Shown here in pieces: positions 7,933 through 15,690 of a stretch of DNA of 64,000 nucleotides. Source of the stretch: Acidobacteriaceae bacterium (GTDB lineage: Bacteria > Acidobacteriota > Terriglobia > Terriglobales > Acidobacteriaceae); the NCBI GenBank assembly GCA_028283655.1, contig JAPWKE010000003.1, positions 3,410,001-3,474,000 of the forward strand. The letters are read 5' to 3'. Made by a program: the position numbers and the translations under genes. Below the pieces are notes generated by a model. It had not been told where the DNA came from and ran no database searches. It saw nothing but the letters and a program-made list of their open reading frames with translations. The first letter of the stretch is position 1; each line of letters begins with the position of its first letter.

Positions 7933-8388
7933 TCAGGCCGCAGACGCCTTGCCTTTTACCGCGCGCGGCGAAGCCTGCAGCAGGCGGATCAGGTCCTCCA
8001 CGGTCGTCAGCGGAGTCTGCAAAAGGCCGGGGTGACGCTCGCGTCCCAGCGCCTCTGTTAAATCACGCACCGTCTGCTCCACGTCATCGTGGCCCAGGCC
8101 CAGGTCTTCATCAAGCATATCGGTGGGCAGAATCGGAAAACCGACGTTCTGCACCTGTTGCAGGTAGCGAAACGTGGACGCCGAAAGCGTCTGGTCAAAG
8201 CCATACTGTGCCAGGAATTCGGCAAACGTGTGGTCGGTGACGCCCTCGCGCTGTTTGGCGAGCGTCTGGATTCGCTTTCGAGAGGAAAGCTTAAGCGCAA
8301 CGTAGGTGAAGAGCACGATGGCCGCAATAATCGCGATGGGCCAAGCCTGCTGATTCAACCAGATCGAAAGATCGGTTGGAGTAACCAT
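7933..8388 (-). CDS. Membrane-anchored small protein with acyl-carrier-like helical domain, unknown
   Basis: A 151-residue protein. It has an N-terminal membrane helix (WPIAIIAAIVLFTYVAL, about residues 16-32) and then a soluble helical domain. The segment PTDMLDEDLGLGHDDVEQTVRDL followed by TPLTTVEDLIRLL loosely resembles the helix II/III arrangement of acyl-carrier-type proteins such as DUF1493. There is no DSL phosphopantetheine serine, however: the corresponding position reads LGLGHDD. I therefore treat the resemblance as structural at most. It diverges from moaA. No function is proposed. Confidence 0.55.
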   Translation of the reverse strand: MVTPTDLSIWLNQQAWPIAIIAAIVLFTYVALKLSSRKRIQTLAKQREGVTDHTFAEFLAQYGFDQTLSASTFRYLQQVQNVGFPILPTDMLDEDLGLGHDDVEQTVRDLTEALGRERHPGLLQTPLTTVEDLIRLLQASPRAVKGKASAA

Positions 8389-8607
8389 AGGAAAACCACC
8401 TCAAAGGGGCAAACTACAACTGTGGGCCCGGATGGGGGATAATCCATCGCGAATAACTCAGTAGGGACCGTTCCCGTGCTTCTCGCGTACTTTTGTATGG
8501 GATGCGTCTTTTGGGACAGACGCGGTACTCTGAGAAGGACGTAGAAGAAGTATGGACAATCTCAGGCAACGAGTCCACATTTTTCTCATCTAAATTCAGA
8601 TACTTAC

Positions 8608-9681
8608 ATGGTTACTTCCGTTACAGTGCCGGGGTATTACGAGACACCAGTCTCTCTGGAACGCCCTCTGCGAGATGGGTTGGGCCGTGCGATCACCGAT
8701 CTGCGCCTCTCCGTCACGGACCGTTGTAACTATCGTTGCGTCTACTGCCGTACCGGCGAGACGGGTGCTCTCTACAGCGAGCTCAGTCTTGAAACGTACC
8801 TGCACATGGTGCGTCTGTTCGTTGATCTCGGCATCGAAAAGGTGCGTTTCACCGGTGGCGAACCATTGATGCGCCGAGGGTTAACCGATCTCATCGCCCA
8901 GGTCGCCAAGCTGCGGCCCACTTTCCGTCCCGACCAGCCACTCGACCTCGCCCTCACCACCAACGGACACATGCTCGCCCCTATGGCGAAGGAACTCAAG
9001 GCTGCCGGCCTCACCCGCGTCACCGTCTCCATGGACGCCGTGGAGCCCGATGCCTTCGCCCGCATCACCCGAGTCTCCGACGGCTTTGACAAGGTCCGCG
9101 CTGGCATTCGCGCCGCGCAGGACGCAGGCTTCACCGACGTCAAGGTCAACTGCGTGCTCCTCCGCGGCTTCAACGACGACCAGATCGAAGGCTTCGCCGA
9201 GTTCTCTCGCCGCGAAGGCGTCATCGTTCGCTTCATCGAGTTCATGCCTCTCGAAGAAGCCGACGACCAGTTGAACAGTGGCCGCCGCTGGTCCCCCGAC
9301 GTCGTCGTCACCCACGACGAGATCGTCGCTCGACTTGAGAAGGTGCAGCCTCTGCGCGCCTTGCCTGCAAACCACCTCGCCGAAACCGCTCGTCGTTACA
9401 CCTTTGCCGACGGCGTCGGCGAAATCGGCATCATCGCTCCGGTTTCGCGGCCCTTCTGCGGGCACTGCTCGCGCGTACGACTTACGTCGGATGGCAAGTT
9501 GAGAACCTGCCTCTTCTCTCAAAGTGAGCACGACCTCGCCGGGCGGATCGTTCGTGGAACTACGGACGAGGATTTGCGTATATGGATACGTCAGATCGTC
9601 GATAAGAAAGAGGCTCGGCACCACATCGGGGAACCTGGTTTTCTTAAACCTGGCCGTGCCATGGTTCATATAGGCGGCTGA
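8608..9681 (+). CDS. moaA: GTP 3',8-cyclase MoaA (molybdenum cofactor synthesis)
   Basis: A 357-residue radical-SAM enzyme that turns GTP into 3',8-cyclo-GTP, the first step to molybdopterin. The N-terminal SAM [4Fe-4S] motif CNYRCVYC has cysteines at 40, 44 and 47. The C-terminal second cluster motif is CGHCSRVRLTSDGKLRTC near residues 283-300. The protein ends in the conserved C-terminal Gly-Gly (HIGG) needed for activity. FTGGEP, for SAM binding, is intact. No other moa/moe gene is in the window, so the pathway is dispersed. The 220-bp upstream region is visibly richer in A+T, but I could not match it to the Moco riboswitch. Confidence 0.96.
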   Translation: MVTSVTVPGYYETPVSLERPLRDGLGRAITDLRLSVTDRCNYRCVYCRTGETGALYSELSLETYLHMVRLFVDLGIEKVRFTGGEPLMRRGLTDLIAQVAKLRPTFRPDQPLDLALTTNGHMLAPMAKELKAAGLTRVTVSMDAVEPDAFARITRVSDGFDKVRAGIRAAQDAGFTDVKVNCVLLRGFNDDQIEGFAEFSRREGVIVRFIEFMPLEEADDQLNSGRRWSPDVVVTHDEIVARLEKVQPLRALPANHLAETARRYTFADGVGEIGIIAPVSRPFCGHCSRVRLTSDGKLRTCLFSQSEHDLAGRIVRGTTDEDLRIWIRQIVDKKEARHHIGEPGFLKPGRAMVHIGG

Positions 9682-9827
9682 TTGCCTGTTTTTTGCATCA
9701 CACTACAAAGCAAAGCGAACAGTTGCACAAGAAAACATGATGCAACGCAAACTTTTGCTTCTTTTATCGATATCCTGAAAATACTGCTGCGCACCATTGA
9801 AAACGTCCGTCTGGCGTATTGCACGTA

Positions 9828-10988
9828 ATGAAACTCAGCTCTATTCGCGGACCGCGGCTCTTCGGGGGTCGAAAGCAGAACAAACCTGCGTTTGCCCCAC
9901 CGCGTTTTGACGATCTTCAGATTTTTCACGACGTCGCCCGCGCCCTGACCTCCAACCTGGAGTTGGAACCCCTTCTCCGCGAAATCCTCGGTCTTATGGA
10001 GCGTTTCTTCGGCCCTGAGCAGTGGTCCCTGCTCATGGTGGACGAGGAAAAGAACAACGAGCTCTACTACGCGCTCTCCTCGGGCCTCGACACCGACGTC
10101 CTCGCCGACCTCCGCATCCAGCAGGGCGAAGGTATTGCAGGCTGGGTCGCCCAGACCGGCAACCCGCTCGTCATCCCCAACATCGAGGACGACCCCGATT
10201 GGCGCGACTTCTCGCGCGAGCATCCTGAACTGAACCTGCACTCCATCGCCGCCCTGCCCATCCGGCATAGCAAGCGCACGCTCGGCGTGCTCATGCTGCA
10301 CAACTCCAAGCTGGACCTCCTGCCAGACAACGCCGTCAGCTTCCTGCGCGTGCTCTGTGACTACACCGCGATCGCGCTCGAAAACGCTCGCCAGGTCAAA
10401 CTCGTCCAGCACCTCTCCATCACCGACGACTGCACCGGCCTCTTCAACTCGCGCTACCTCTACACCATGCTTGAGGGCGAGATCGCCACGCTGAACGACC
10501 CGCAGGTCTTCTCCATCCGCCCGAACTTCTCGCTGGTCTTCTTCGATCTCGACCACTTCAAGAGCGTGAACGACTCCAACGGCCATCTGGTCGGCTCACG
10601 TCTGCTGGCGGAGATTGGCAGTCTCGTGAAGCGCACCATCGGCCCCGACCACGCTGCCTTCCGCTACGGCGGCGACGAGTTCGTCGTTCTGCTGCGCGGG
10701 CTCAACAAGGTCGACGCCACCGACCTGGTGAAGCATCTTCGCGAGACGCTGATCGCGGCAGAGTTCCTCACTGGCGAGGGCATGGCCCTGCAGATCAAGG
10801 CGAGCTTCGGCCTCGCCACCTTCCCCGAAGACGGCAAGGACCTCTACAACATCATCCGCGCTTCAGACACCATGATGTACAAGGCCAAGGCTGACGGCCG
10901 GGACTGCATCGCTGTAGCCGACCCCGACGCTCCTCAGAAGTTCGTAGCTCCAAGAACCTCCCGCCACGAATCCAGCGGCCACCGCTAA
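9828..10988 (+). CDS. GAF-GGDEF diguanylate cyclase
   Basis: A 386-residue protein, taking the ATG at 9828 over a TTG three codons upstream. Residues ~30-190 form a GAF sensor domain (QIFHDVARALTSNLELEPLL, ...QGEGIAGWVAQTG..., SIAALPIR). Residues ~200-365 are a GGDEF domain with DDCTGLFNSRYL at its start, FFDLDHFKSVND for metal/GTP binding, and an intact YGGDEF active-site loop near residue 282. It should make cyclic-di-GMP. The RxxD inhibitory site normally just before GGDEF is not visible, so product feedback may be absent. There is no signal peptide, so it is cytoplasmic. Confidence 0.92.
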   Translation: MKLSSIRGPRLFGGRKQNKPAFAPPRFDDLQIFHDVARALTSNLELEPLLREILGLMERFFGPEQWSLLMVDEEKNNELYYALSSGLDTDVLADLRIQQGEGIAGWVAQTGNPLVIPNIEDDPDWRDFSREHPELNLHSIAALPIRHSKRTLGVLMLHNSKLDLLPDNAVSFLRVLCDYTAIALENARQVKLVQHLSITDDCTGLFNSRYLYTMLEGEIATLNDPQVFSIRPNFSLVFFDLDHFKSVNDSNGHLVGSRLLAEIGSLVKRTIGPDHAAFRYGGDEFVVLLRGLNKVDATDLVKHLRETLIAAEFLTGEGMALQIKASFGLATFPEDGKDLYNIIRASDTMMYKAKADGRDCIAVADPDAPQKFVAPRTSRHESSGHR

Positions 10989-11069
10989 GCCCCCACTTCG
11001 CCGAAGCACCGCACTTCTCCGCCCCTACGACTTCTCCGCAGGCACTACCTTCAGAATCCCCGCCGAACC

Positions 11070-11156
11070 AAGCGCCAACGGCGCGACCTACAACAGCCTG
11101 GGGCGTAGCCCTGGGAACAGATCCCCCAAAGAACAGAGGGCTGAAGGCCCGGCATA
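11070..11156. repeat. 87-bp interspersed triple-hairpin element, copy 1
   Basis: A block starting AAGCGCCAACGGCGCGACC and ending GGGCTGAAGGCCCGGCATA. It contains three mini-palindromes: GCGCC-AAC-GGCGC, a GGGGCGTAGCCC stem and GGGC-TGAA-GGCCC. A second copy of the same length and order lies at 15561-15647, identical in the three hairpins and different in the spacer. It sits between the convergent GGDEF and secreted-protein genes. Confidence 0.85.
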
Positions 11157-11166
11157 ACCGCACCAC

Positions 11167-12150
11167 CTACCGCCGTTCGAGCGTAGGAGCCTTCTTCGGC
11201 TGCGGCAGAATCGCCTCGCTGTTCTCCGCCGCCTCCGGGTGTACCCCAAAATCCCAGACATCGGCGTTGACGTATCGCCCATCGAGCACTTCGACCAACG
11301 TGTACTCGCCCGGCAACAACGGCCCGGCAAGCGTCAGCTTCAGCCAGTACCCGCCGTCCAGCGTCTCATGCTTCAGCTCGATCACGTCCCGCTGTGGCTT
11401 CCCCGTCCCAAGCTCCGCAATGCGAAACGAACTGATCCGCCGCTGCCCTTTGCGCACGTCTACACGCTCCAGCACATAGCTGCTGCTCGTCGGTGAGCCC
11501 GAAGGCGTTACGCGCCCCGTCTGCCCACTCGTATCGACCACCATCCCCGAACCCGACCCCTCATCGCCTACAGGCTTGTCCAGACGCACAAAAAACGTCG
11601 GCTGCGTGGCATGAAGCTGCACATCGGCCTTCTCACCTGCGATGTCCGTCAACCGGTGCGGGCTCGACGCCGGATTGACCTCCGTCTTCAGCGTGTCGTG
11701 CCCGGTCTCTGCGTTCAGGTCGCCACCCTGCTGCGGCATCGGCACGAGCTCTGGCCTGCCCTGAAAGCTGTCCAGCGCCACCACGCTGATGTCGTCCGGC
11801 AGATGCAGGTCCGGGGCCACCTCCGCGACCTGCGCCGCGCGGTCCGCCTCCATCCGCGCCAGATCTGCGCTGATCACCGGCTTTTGCGAGCCGTTGGCGT
11901 GCTCCTGCTTCCACCGCCGCGTCGCTGCCAGGTCCACCAGCTTCAGGGGAATCTCCTCCGCCTCGCCATTGCGCTCGGCAGAGTGAAACCGCACGACGCT
12001 GCCAAACACCTCATAATCCAGCACCGTCTGGTAGCTTCCATCGCGCAGAATCAGCCGCTCGCGTTGCTGCTGCGCCCACAGCGGAGCACCCACGGCCAGC
12101 GCGACAACAAGCGCGGCAACGCATCCCGACCTGGCAAACCGTAGAAACAT
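11167..12150 (-). CDS. Secreted protein of unknown function
   Basis: A 327-residue protein with a typical Sec signal peptide (basic start, hydrophobic core, cleavage near PLWAQQQ). The mature part opens with RLILRDGSYQTVLDYEVFGSVVRFHSAERN, a short beta-rich stretch common at the front of acidobacterial secreted proteins that sense or bind unknown ligands. The C-terminal ~100 residues (RISSFRIAELGTGKPQ..., LAGPLLPGEYTLVEV...) look like an immunoglobulin-like or beta-sandwich fold. No enzyme motif is seen. It lies downstream of galU on the same strand, with a terminator between, so it is likely separate. Confidence 0.65.
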   Translation of the reverse strand: MFLRFARSGCVAALVVALAVGAPLWAQQQRERLILRDGSYQTVLDYEVFGSVVRFHSAERNGEAEEIPLKLVDLAATRRWKQEHANGSQKPVISADLARMEADRAAQVAEVAPDLHLPDDISVVALDSFQGRPELVPMPQQGGDLNAETGHDTLKTEVNPASSPHRLTDIAGEKADVQLHATQPTFFVRLDKPVGDEGSGSGMVVDTSGQTGRVTPSGSPTSSSYVLERVDVRKGQRRISSFRIAELGTGKPQRDVIELKHETLDGGYWLKLTLAGPLLPGEYTLVEVLDGRYVNADVWDFGVHPEAAENSEAILPQPKKAPTLERR

Positions 12151-12206
12151 AGCTGGAGTTTAGACGCGGGCAACCGCCCTCAGGATGGAGCTTCACGCAA
12201 AAGAAG

Positions 12207-12251
12207 AACGCAGAGCCTGCAGGGAGCGTTGCTCTCTGCGGACTCTGCGTT
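12207..12251 (-). terminator. Terminator after galU
   Basis: An imperfect long stem formed by AACGCAGAG (12207-12215) and CTCTGCGTT (12243-12251), with a nested GCAG.GAGC pairing. On the minus strand it is followed by CTTCTTTT, a T-rich exit, about 20 bases beyond the galU stop codon. Confidence 0.75.
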
Positions 12252-12271
12252 GCGGGTCTCTGTTGTGGTGT

Positions 12272-13147
12272 TTAGAACGTCTGTTCCCTGAGCCACTCGC
12301 GCAGCTTCGGGCCAAGGTCCTCACGCTTCAGCGCAAACTCTACCGTCGCCTTCAGGAAGCCGAGTTTATCGCCCGCGTCATGCCGCTTGCCTTCGTAGCT
12401 GAAGCCGTAGACCTTTTCATGCTGCAGCAGCGCCTTGATGCCGTCCGTGAGTTGCAGCTCGCCACCCGCTCCGGGCGTAATTGTCTCGAGCATCTCGAAG
12501 ATGCGCGGCGTCAGCACATAGCGGCCGATGATCGCGTTCTGCGAGGGCTGCGTACCGGGCTTCGGCTTCTCCACCATGTCCTTCACGGCCAGCAGGCGCG
12601 GATCGCGCGCATCGGGGGTGCAGTCCAGGCAGCCATACGCCGAAATCGCATCGCCTTCGACAACTTCCGAACCCAGGATCGAAGCCTGCGTCTGTTCAAA
12701 CGCTTCGACCATCTGCTTCATGCAGCCAGCCTTGGAGTCCACAATATCGTCCGGCAGAATCACCGCGAACGGCTCATTGCCAACGATCTCTTTCGCCTGC
12801 AGCACCGCATGGCCCAGACCCAGCGGATCGATCTGACGAACCGTGATGATCTTTGCCAGCTTGCTCACCGAGCGCGCGATCTCCAGCAGCGCCGTCTTTT
12901 GCTTGGCTTCCAGCGACGCTTCCAGCTCCGCGTTCTTATCGAAGTGGTCTTCCATGATCGACTTGCCACGGCTCGTGACAAAGATGATCTCCGTGCAGCC
13001 AGCGGCGACAGCTTCTTCCACGCCGTACTGGATCAGAGGTTTATCGACGAGCGGGAGCATCTCCTTCGGCATCGCCTTGGTGGCGGGAAGGAAGCGCGTG
13101 CCCATACCTGCGGCTGGGAAGACGGCTTTGCGAACCTTGATCGACAT
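12272..13147 (-). CDS. galU: UTP--glucose-1-phosphate uridylyltransferase
   Basis: A 291-residue nucleotidyltransferase, starting at ATG 13147 (MSIKVRKAVFPAAG), making UDP-glucose for polysaccharide and glycolipid synthesis. The signature GMGTRFLPATKAMPKEMLP, the KPLIQYGVEEA segment, LGLGHAVLQA, the metal/UDP site FAVILPDDIVD, and GGELQLTDGI are all present. Open reading frame upstream of this ATG is long but lacks family similarity. UDP-glucose also feeds the UDP-sugar genes elsewhere in the window. Confidence 0.96.
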   Translation of the reverse strand: MSIKVRKAVFPAAGMGTRFLPATKAMPKEMLPLVDKPLIQYGVEEAVAAGCTEIIFVTSRGKSIMEDHFDKNAELEASLEAKQKTALLEIARSVSKLAKIITVRQIDPLGLGHAVLQAKEIVGNEPFAVILPDDIVDSKAGCMKQMVEAFEQTQASILGSEVVEGDAISAYGCLDCTPDARDPRLLAVKDMVEKPKPGTQPSQNAIIGRYVLTPRIFEMLETITPGAGGELQLTDGIKALLQHEKVYGFSYEGKRHDAGDKLGFLKATVEFALKREDLGPKLREWLREQTF

Positions 13148-13218
13148 CTTGGTGTCAGAACTCCATGACAGTGTAGTGTTAGCCAATCGTAACCTAAGGT
13201 AATGTGACCTGGTGATCA

Positions 13219-13256
13219 CGCGAAGGTGGGATGAAGTTTCCATCAACACCTTCGCG
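13219..13256 (-). terminator. Hairpin downstream of the DUF885 gene
   Basis: CGCGAAGGTG (13219-13228) pairs with CACCTTCGCG (13247-13256) around an 18-base loop, between the DUF885 stop and the galU start on the same strand. There is no T-tract, so termination is uncertain. Confidence 0.45.
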
Positions 13257-13283
13257 CACCTTGTAAGGCTTTGACGCTAAGAG

Positions 13284-15050
13284 TTATAGCACCGGCGAGC
13301 CATCATGCAACATGGCCTGCCGTGCAATCTTAATCGGCACCATTCCCTGCAGCATGAGCTGGTCATGGAACTTCTCCAGTGAGAACGCCGCACCCTGCTT
13401 CTTGCGAACATCCTCGCGTAGCTTCATGATCTCCAGCTTGCCCAGCGTGTAATAGAGATACAGCGCATCTGACGTGCCACGCTTCGTCTCCACCTCGGCG
13501 ATCGGCCGCGACTGGTAGCCCTCCTTCACGAAGAACTCCACCGCCTGCCCTGTCGTCATGGGTCCGCCCACGCCTGTGTGCAGGCGGATCGCAACGACAA
13601 AGCGAGCATCGCGCAGCAACGCATCCTGCAACTGGCCCAGGCGAATCAGCTTCGCATCGCGCGGCGTCTTCGCCACGGACTCGCCATAACCTTCGTCCAG
13701 CATCATCTGCTCGCAGTAGTGCGCCCAGCCCTCTACATTCGTATTCGCCATCACAATCTTGCGGATGCGCGAAGGAAACTGCTTCTGCCACAGGAACTGC
13801 ACGTAGTGGCCGGGGAACGCCTCGTGCACACTGGTGGATACGATGGTGCCTTCGTTGAAGGCGGCCATGTACTCATCCTGCTTGGCCTTCGGCCAGCGCG
13901 GGTCCGGCAGCGTTACGTTGAAGTACGCCTTGTCCGTCCCGGTCTCAAACGCACCTGGAGGGTCCATGGAAGCCTGCGTCGTCGCGCGCATAAACGGCGG
14001 CGTCTCTTCCAGCACCGGCTGCGTGTTGGCGGGCAGCGTAATGATGTGGTGGCTGCGAATAAAGCTCTGCAACGAGTCGAACGTCAGCCCGAAGCTCGCG
14101 ATCAGGTCCTTCGGTGCCGGATGGATCGTCGCCAGCTCAGCCAGCTCCTGCTCCGGAGTCTTCGTCGGGTCAATCTGCTTGGCCACACGCGCAAACTCGG
14201 CCTGGTTCTTATGCAGATCAGCCAGCCCGATCTCCAGCAGCTTGCCGAGCGGCGTGTCCACCATCTCCTGCGACGCCAGCATCCTGGAGTACGTCTCCGC
14301 ACCCCACTTATAGTCGCCGTTGGAGCGTGCCAGCAGATCGTCCTTCATCCACACGCCATAGCTCTTCAGCGCTTCGACCACGGCAGCGTTGCTCTTGGCA
14401 AACTCCGCCTGCGCGGCCTTGTCCGTCGCGTCCTTGAACGCTGCAGGCACATCGTTTTCAAAGAAGCTCACATCGCCGTCAATCTGCTGAAGCGCGATCT
14501 CCGTGTAGATGTGCGGCGGGTTCTTCAGGTTCTTTCGCGCCTCGGCCAGCGCCTCTGGAATCTGCTTCTCACGAGCCACCGCTGAGCGCAGCCGCGTATT
14601 CGCCGGTGCAAACGGCCGCTCCATCAGCATGAAGATGCTGTTGGTCACACCGCTGGAGTAGTTGTCCGGGTTCTTCTCCCACCCGCGAACCGCATCCATC
14701 TGCAGGATCTGTGTGCGAATGTAATTCAGCAGCAACTCGCGGTCAGCCCGTGGCCCGGCGTCGAGACCATCGGCCGGGATGGCCGCAATCTTCTTCTCCC
14801 ACTCCTGCAGGGCGACAACGTTGCTCTTCTCCTCGGCTGCAGAGAAGTTTTCCAGCTTCTCGTCATACTGATGCAGGCCAAGCGCCGTTCCCATGCTGGG
14901 GTTATGCGGAAACCAGAACTCATCAAAGAACTGGTCGGAGAGCCGCTGAAGTGTCTGCCCTGCGCCATCGGCAGAGAGGCTTTGCGCATGTGCGATGGGG
15001 GCGAAAAGTGCGGAGGAGAGCAGCAGGGCTGCGGCAAGCTGACGCTTCAT
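13284..15050 (-). CDS. Secreted DUF885-family metallo-hydrolase
   Basis: A 588-residue protein with a Sec signal peptide (MKRQLAAALLLSSALFAPIAHAQ). The DUF885 signature HEAFPGHY, an HExxPGH zinc-binding variant, begins near residue 409. The context NEGTIVSTSVHEAFPGH and a glutamate in the following helix are typical. DUF885 proteins are usually annotated as M1-like or uncharacterised metallopeptidases of the periplasm; the substrate is unknown. Its length is normal for the family. It is followed on the same strand by galU, but with a hairpin between. Confidence 0.9.
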   Translation of the reverse strand: MKRQLAAALLLSSALFAPIAHAQSLSADGAGQTLQRLSDQFFDEFWFPHNPSMGTALGLHQYDEKLENFSAAEEKSNVVALQEWEKKIAAIPADGLDAGPRADRELLLNYIRTQILQMDAVRGWEKNPDNYSSGVTNSIFMLMERPFAPANTRLRSAVAREKQIPEALAEARKNLKNPPHIYTEIALQQIDGDVSFFENDVPAAFKDATDKAAQAEFAKSNAAVVEALKSYGVWMKDDLLARSNGDYKWGAETYSRMLASQEMVDTPLGKLLEIGLADLHKNQAEFARVAKQIDPTKTPEQELAELATIHPAPKDLIASFGLTFDSLQSFIRSHHIITLPANTQPVLEETPPFMRATTQASMDPPGAFETGTDKAYFNVTLPDPRWPKAKQDEYMAAFNEGTIVSTSVHEAFPGHYVQFLWQKQFPSRIRKIVMANTNVEGWAHYCEQMMLDEGYGESVAKTPRDAKLIRLGQLQDALLRDARFVVAIRLHTGVGGPMTTGQAVEFFVKEGYQSRPIAEVETKRGTSDALYLYYTLGKLEIMKLREDVRKKQGAAFSLEKFHDQLMLQGMVPIKIARQAMLHDGSPVL

Positions 15051-15103
15051 GCCGCCATTCTACGAGCAGAGATGGCTGTGGAGCGGAACTTCTCACCCTG
15101 AAC

Positions 15104-15442
15104 CTAGCGATGATCGACGTGCACCCGCATCTCCATGCGGAACTGCACGGGCTTGCCCTCGCGCATCGCCGGATGAAACTGTGAGCTGCCGATGATCTCT
15201 TTGGCACACGGCTTCAGCGAGTCGCTGTCCGCGCTGGTGGTATGAATCTCCGCAGCCTTCCCGGAGGCATCCACCAGGAACGCAAGGTTCACATCGCCGG
15301 ACGCATCCGAGAGCTTGCTGCTCGAACAGCTTCCCATCGAAATGAGCGAAGGTGCCTGCGTAGCGCTTTGCGCCTGCGCGACTCCACCGGGAAGCGTTGT
15401 GAAGGCTGCTGCTGCGACGATAAGGAGGCCCAAGCGTGTCAT
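15104..15442 (-). CDS. Small secreted protein with TonB C-terminal-like domain
   Basis: A 112-residue protein: signal peptide (MTRLGLLIVAAAAFTTLPGGVAQAQ) followed by one TonB-C-like module. The pattern GDVNLAFLVDASGKAAEIHT, then CAKEIIGSSQFHPAMREGKPVQ and a final RMEMRVHV, mirrors the strand-helix-strand plan of energy-transducer C-termini, as in the larger protein at 56342. It has no membrane anchor, so it cannot transmit energy on its own; it may bind a receptor or a partner in the periplasm. Two cysteines (in MGSCSSSK and KPCAK) could form a disulfide. It lies 53 bp upstream of the DUF885 gene and may be cotranscribed. Confidence 0.7.
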   Translation of the reverse strand: MTRLGLLIVAAAAFTTLPGGVAQAQSATQAPSLISMGSCSSSKLSDASGDVNLAFLVDASGKAAEIHTTSADSDSLKPCAKEIIGSSQFHPAMREGKPVQFRMEMRVHVDHR

Positions 15443-15560
15443 GCGGCAAGTCTACGCCGTTAGCCGCTCCCTGTCTGGCGGCTGATGATCGGCAACACCG
15501 ATGGAAGCCGTCTGCGCAACGCTGCCACTCAGCGATCCGACACCACCCAGGCACGGCCCT

Positions 15561-15647
15561 AAGCGCCAACGGCGCGACCCATAACAGCCTGGGGCGTAGC
15601 CCTGGGAACCGGTGCGTCCAAATCCCAAGGGCTGAAGGCCCGACATA
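15561..15647. repeat. 87-bp interspersed triple-hairpin element, copy 2
   Basis: Same length, orientation and three mini-hairpins as the copy at 11070-11156: GCGCC-AAC-GGCGC, CCTGGGGCGTAGCCCTGGG, GGGC-TGAA-GGCCC. The ~15 bases between the second and third hairpin differ. It lies between mfd and the TonB-C-like gene. Confidence 0.85.
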
Positions 15648-15690
15648 GAGATGTCGCCCCACGCCACCTATTGCGTCACAAACGCTAACC

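Noticed and set aside
7933-8388. An acyl carrier protein annotation for the small membrane protein
   Set aside because: The phosphopantetheine serine motif (DSL) is missing, so only a loose fold likeness remains.
8389-8607. A molybdenum-cofactor riboswitch before moaA
   Set aside because: The region is A+T-rich and long enough, but I cannot see the conserved Moco RNA stems. Infernal with the Moco family would decide it.
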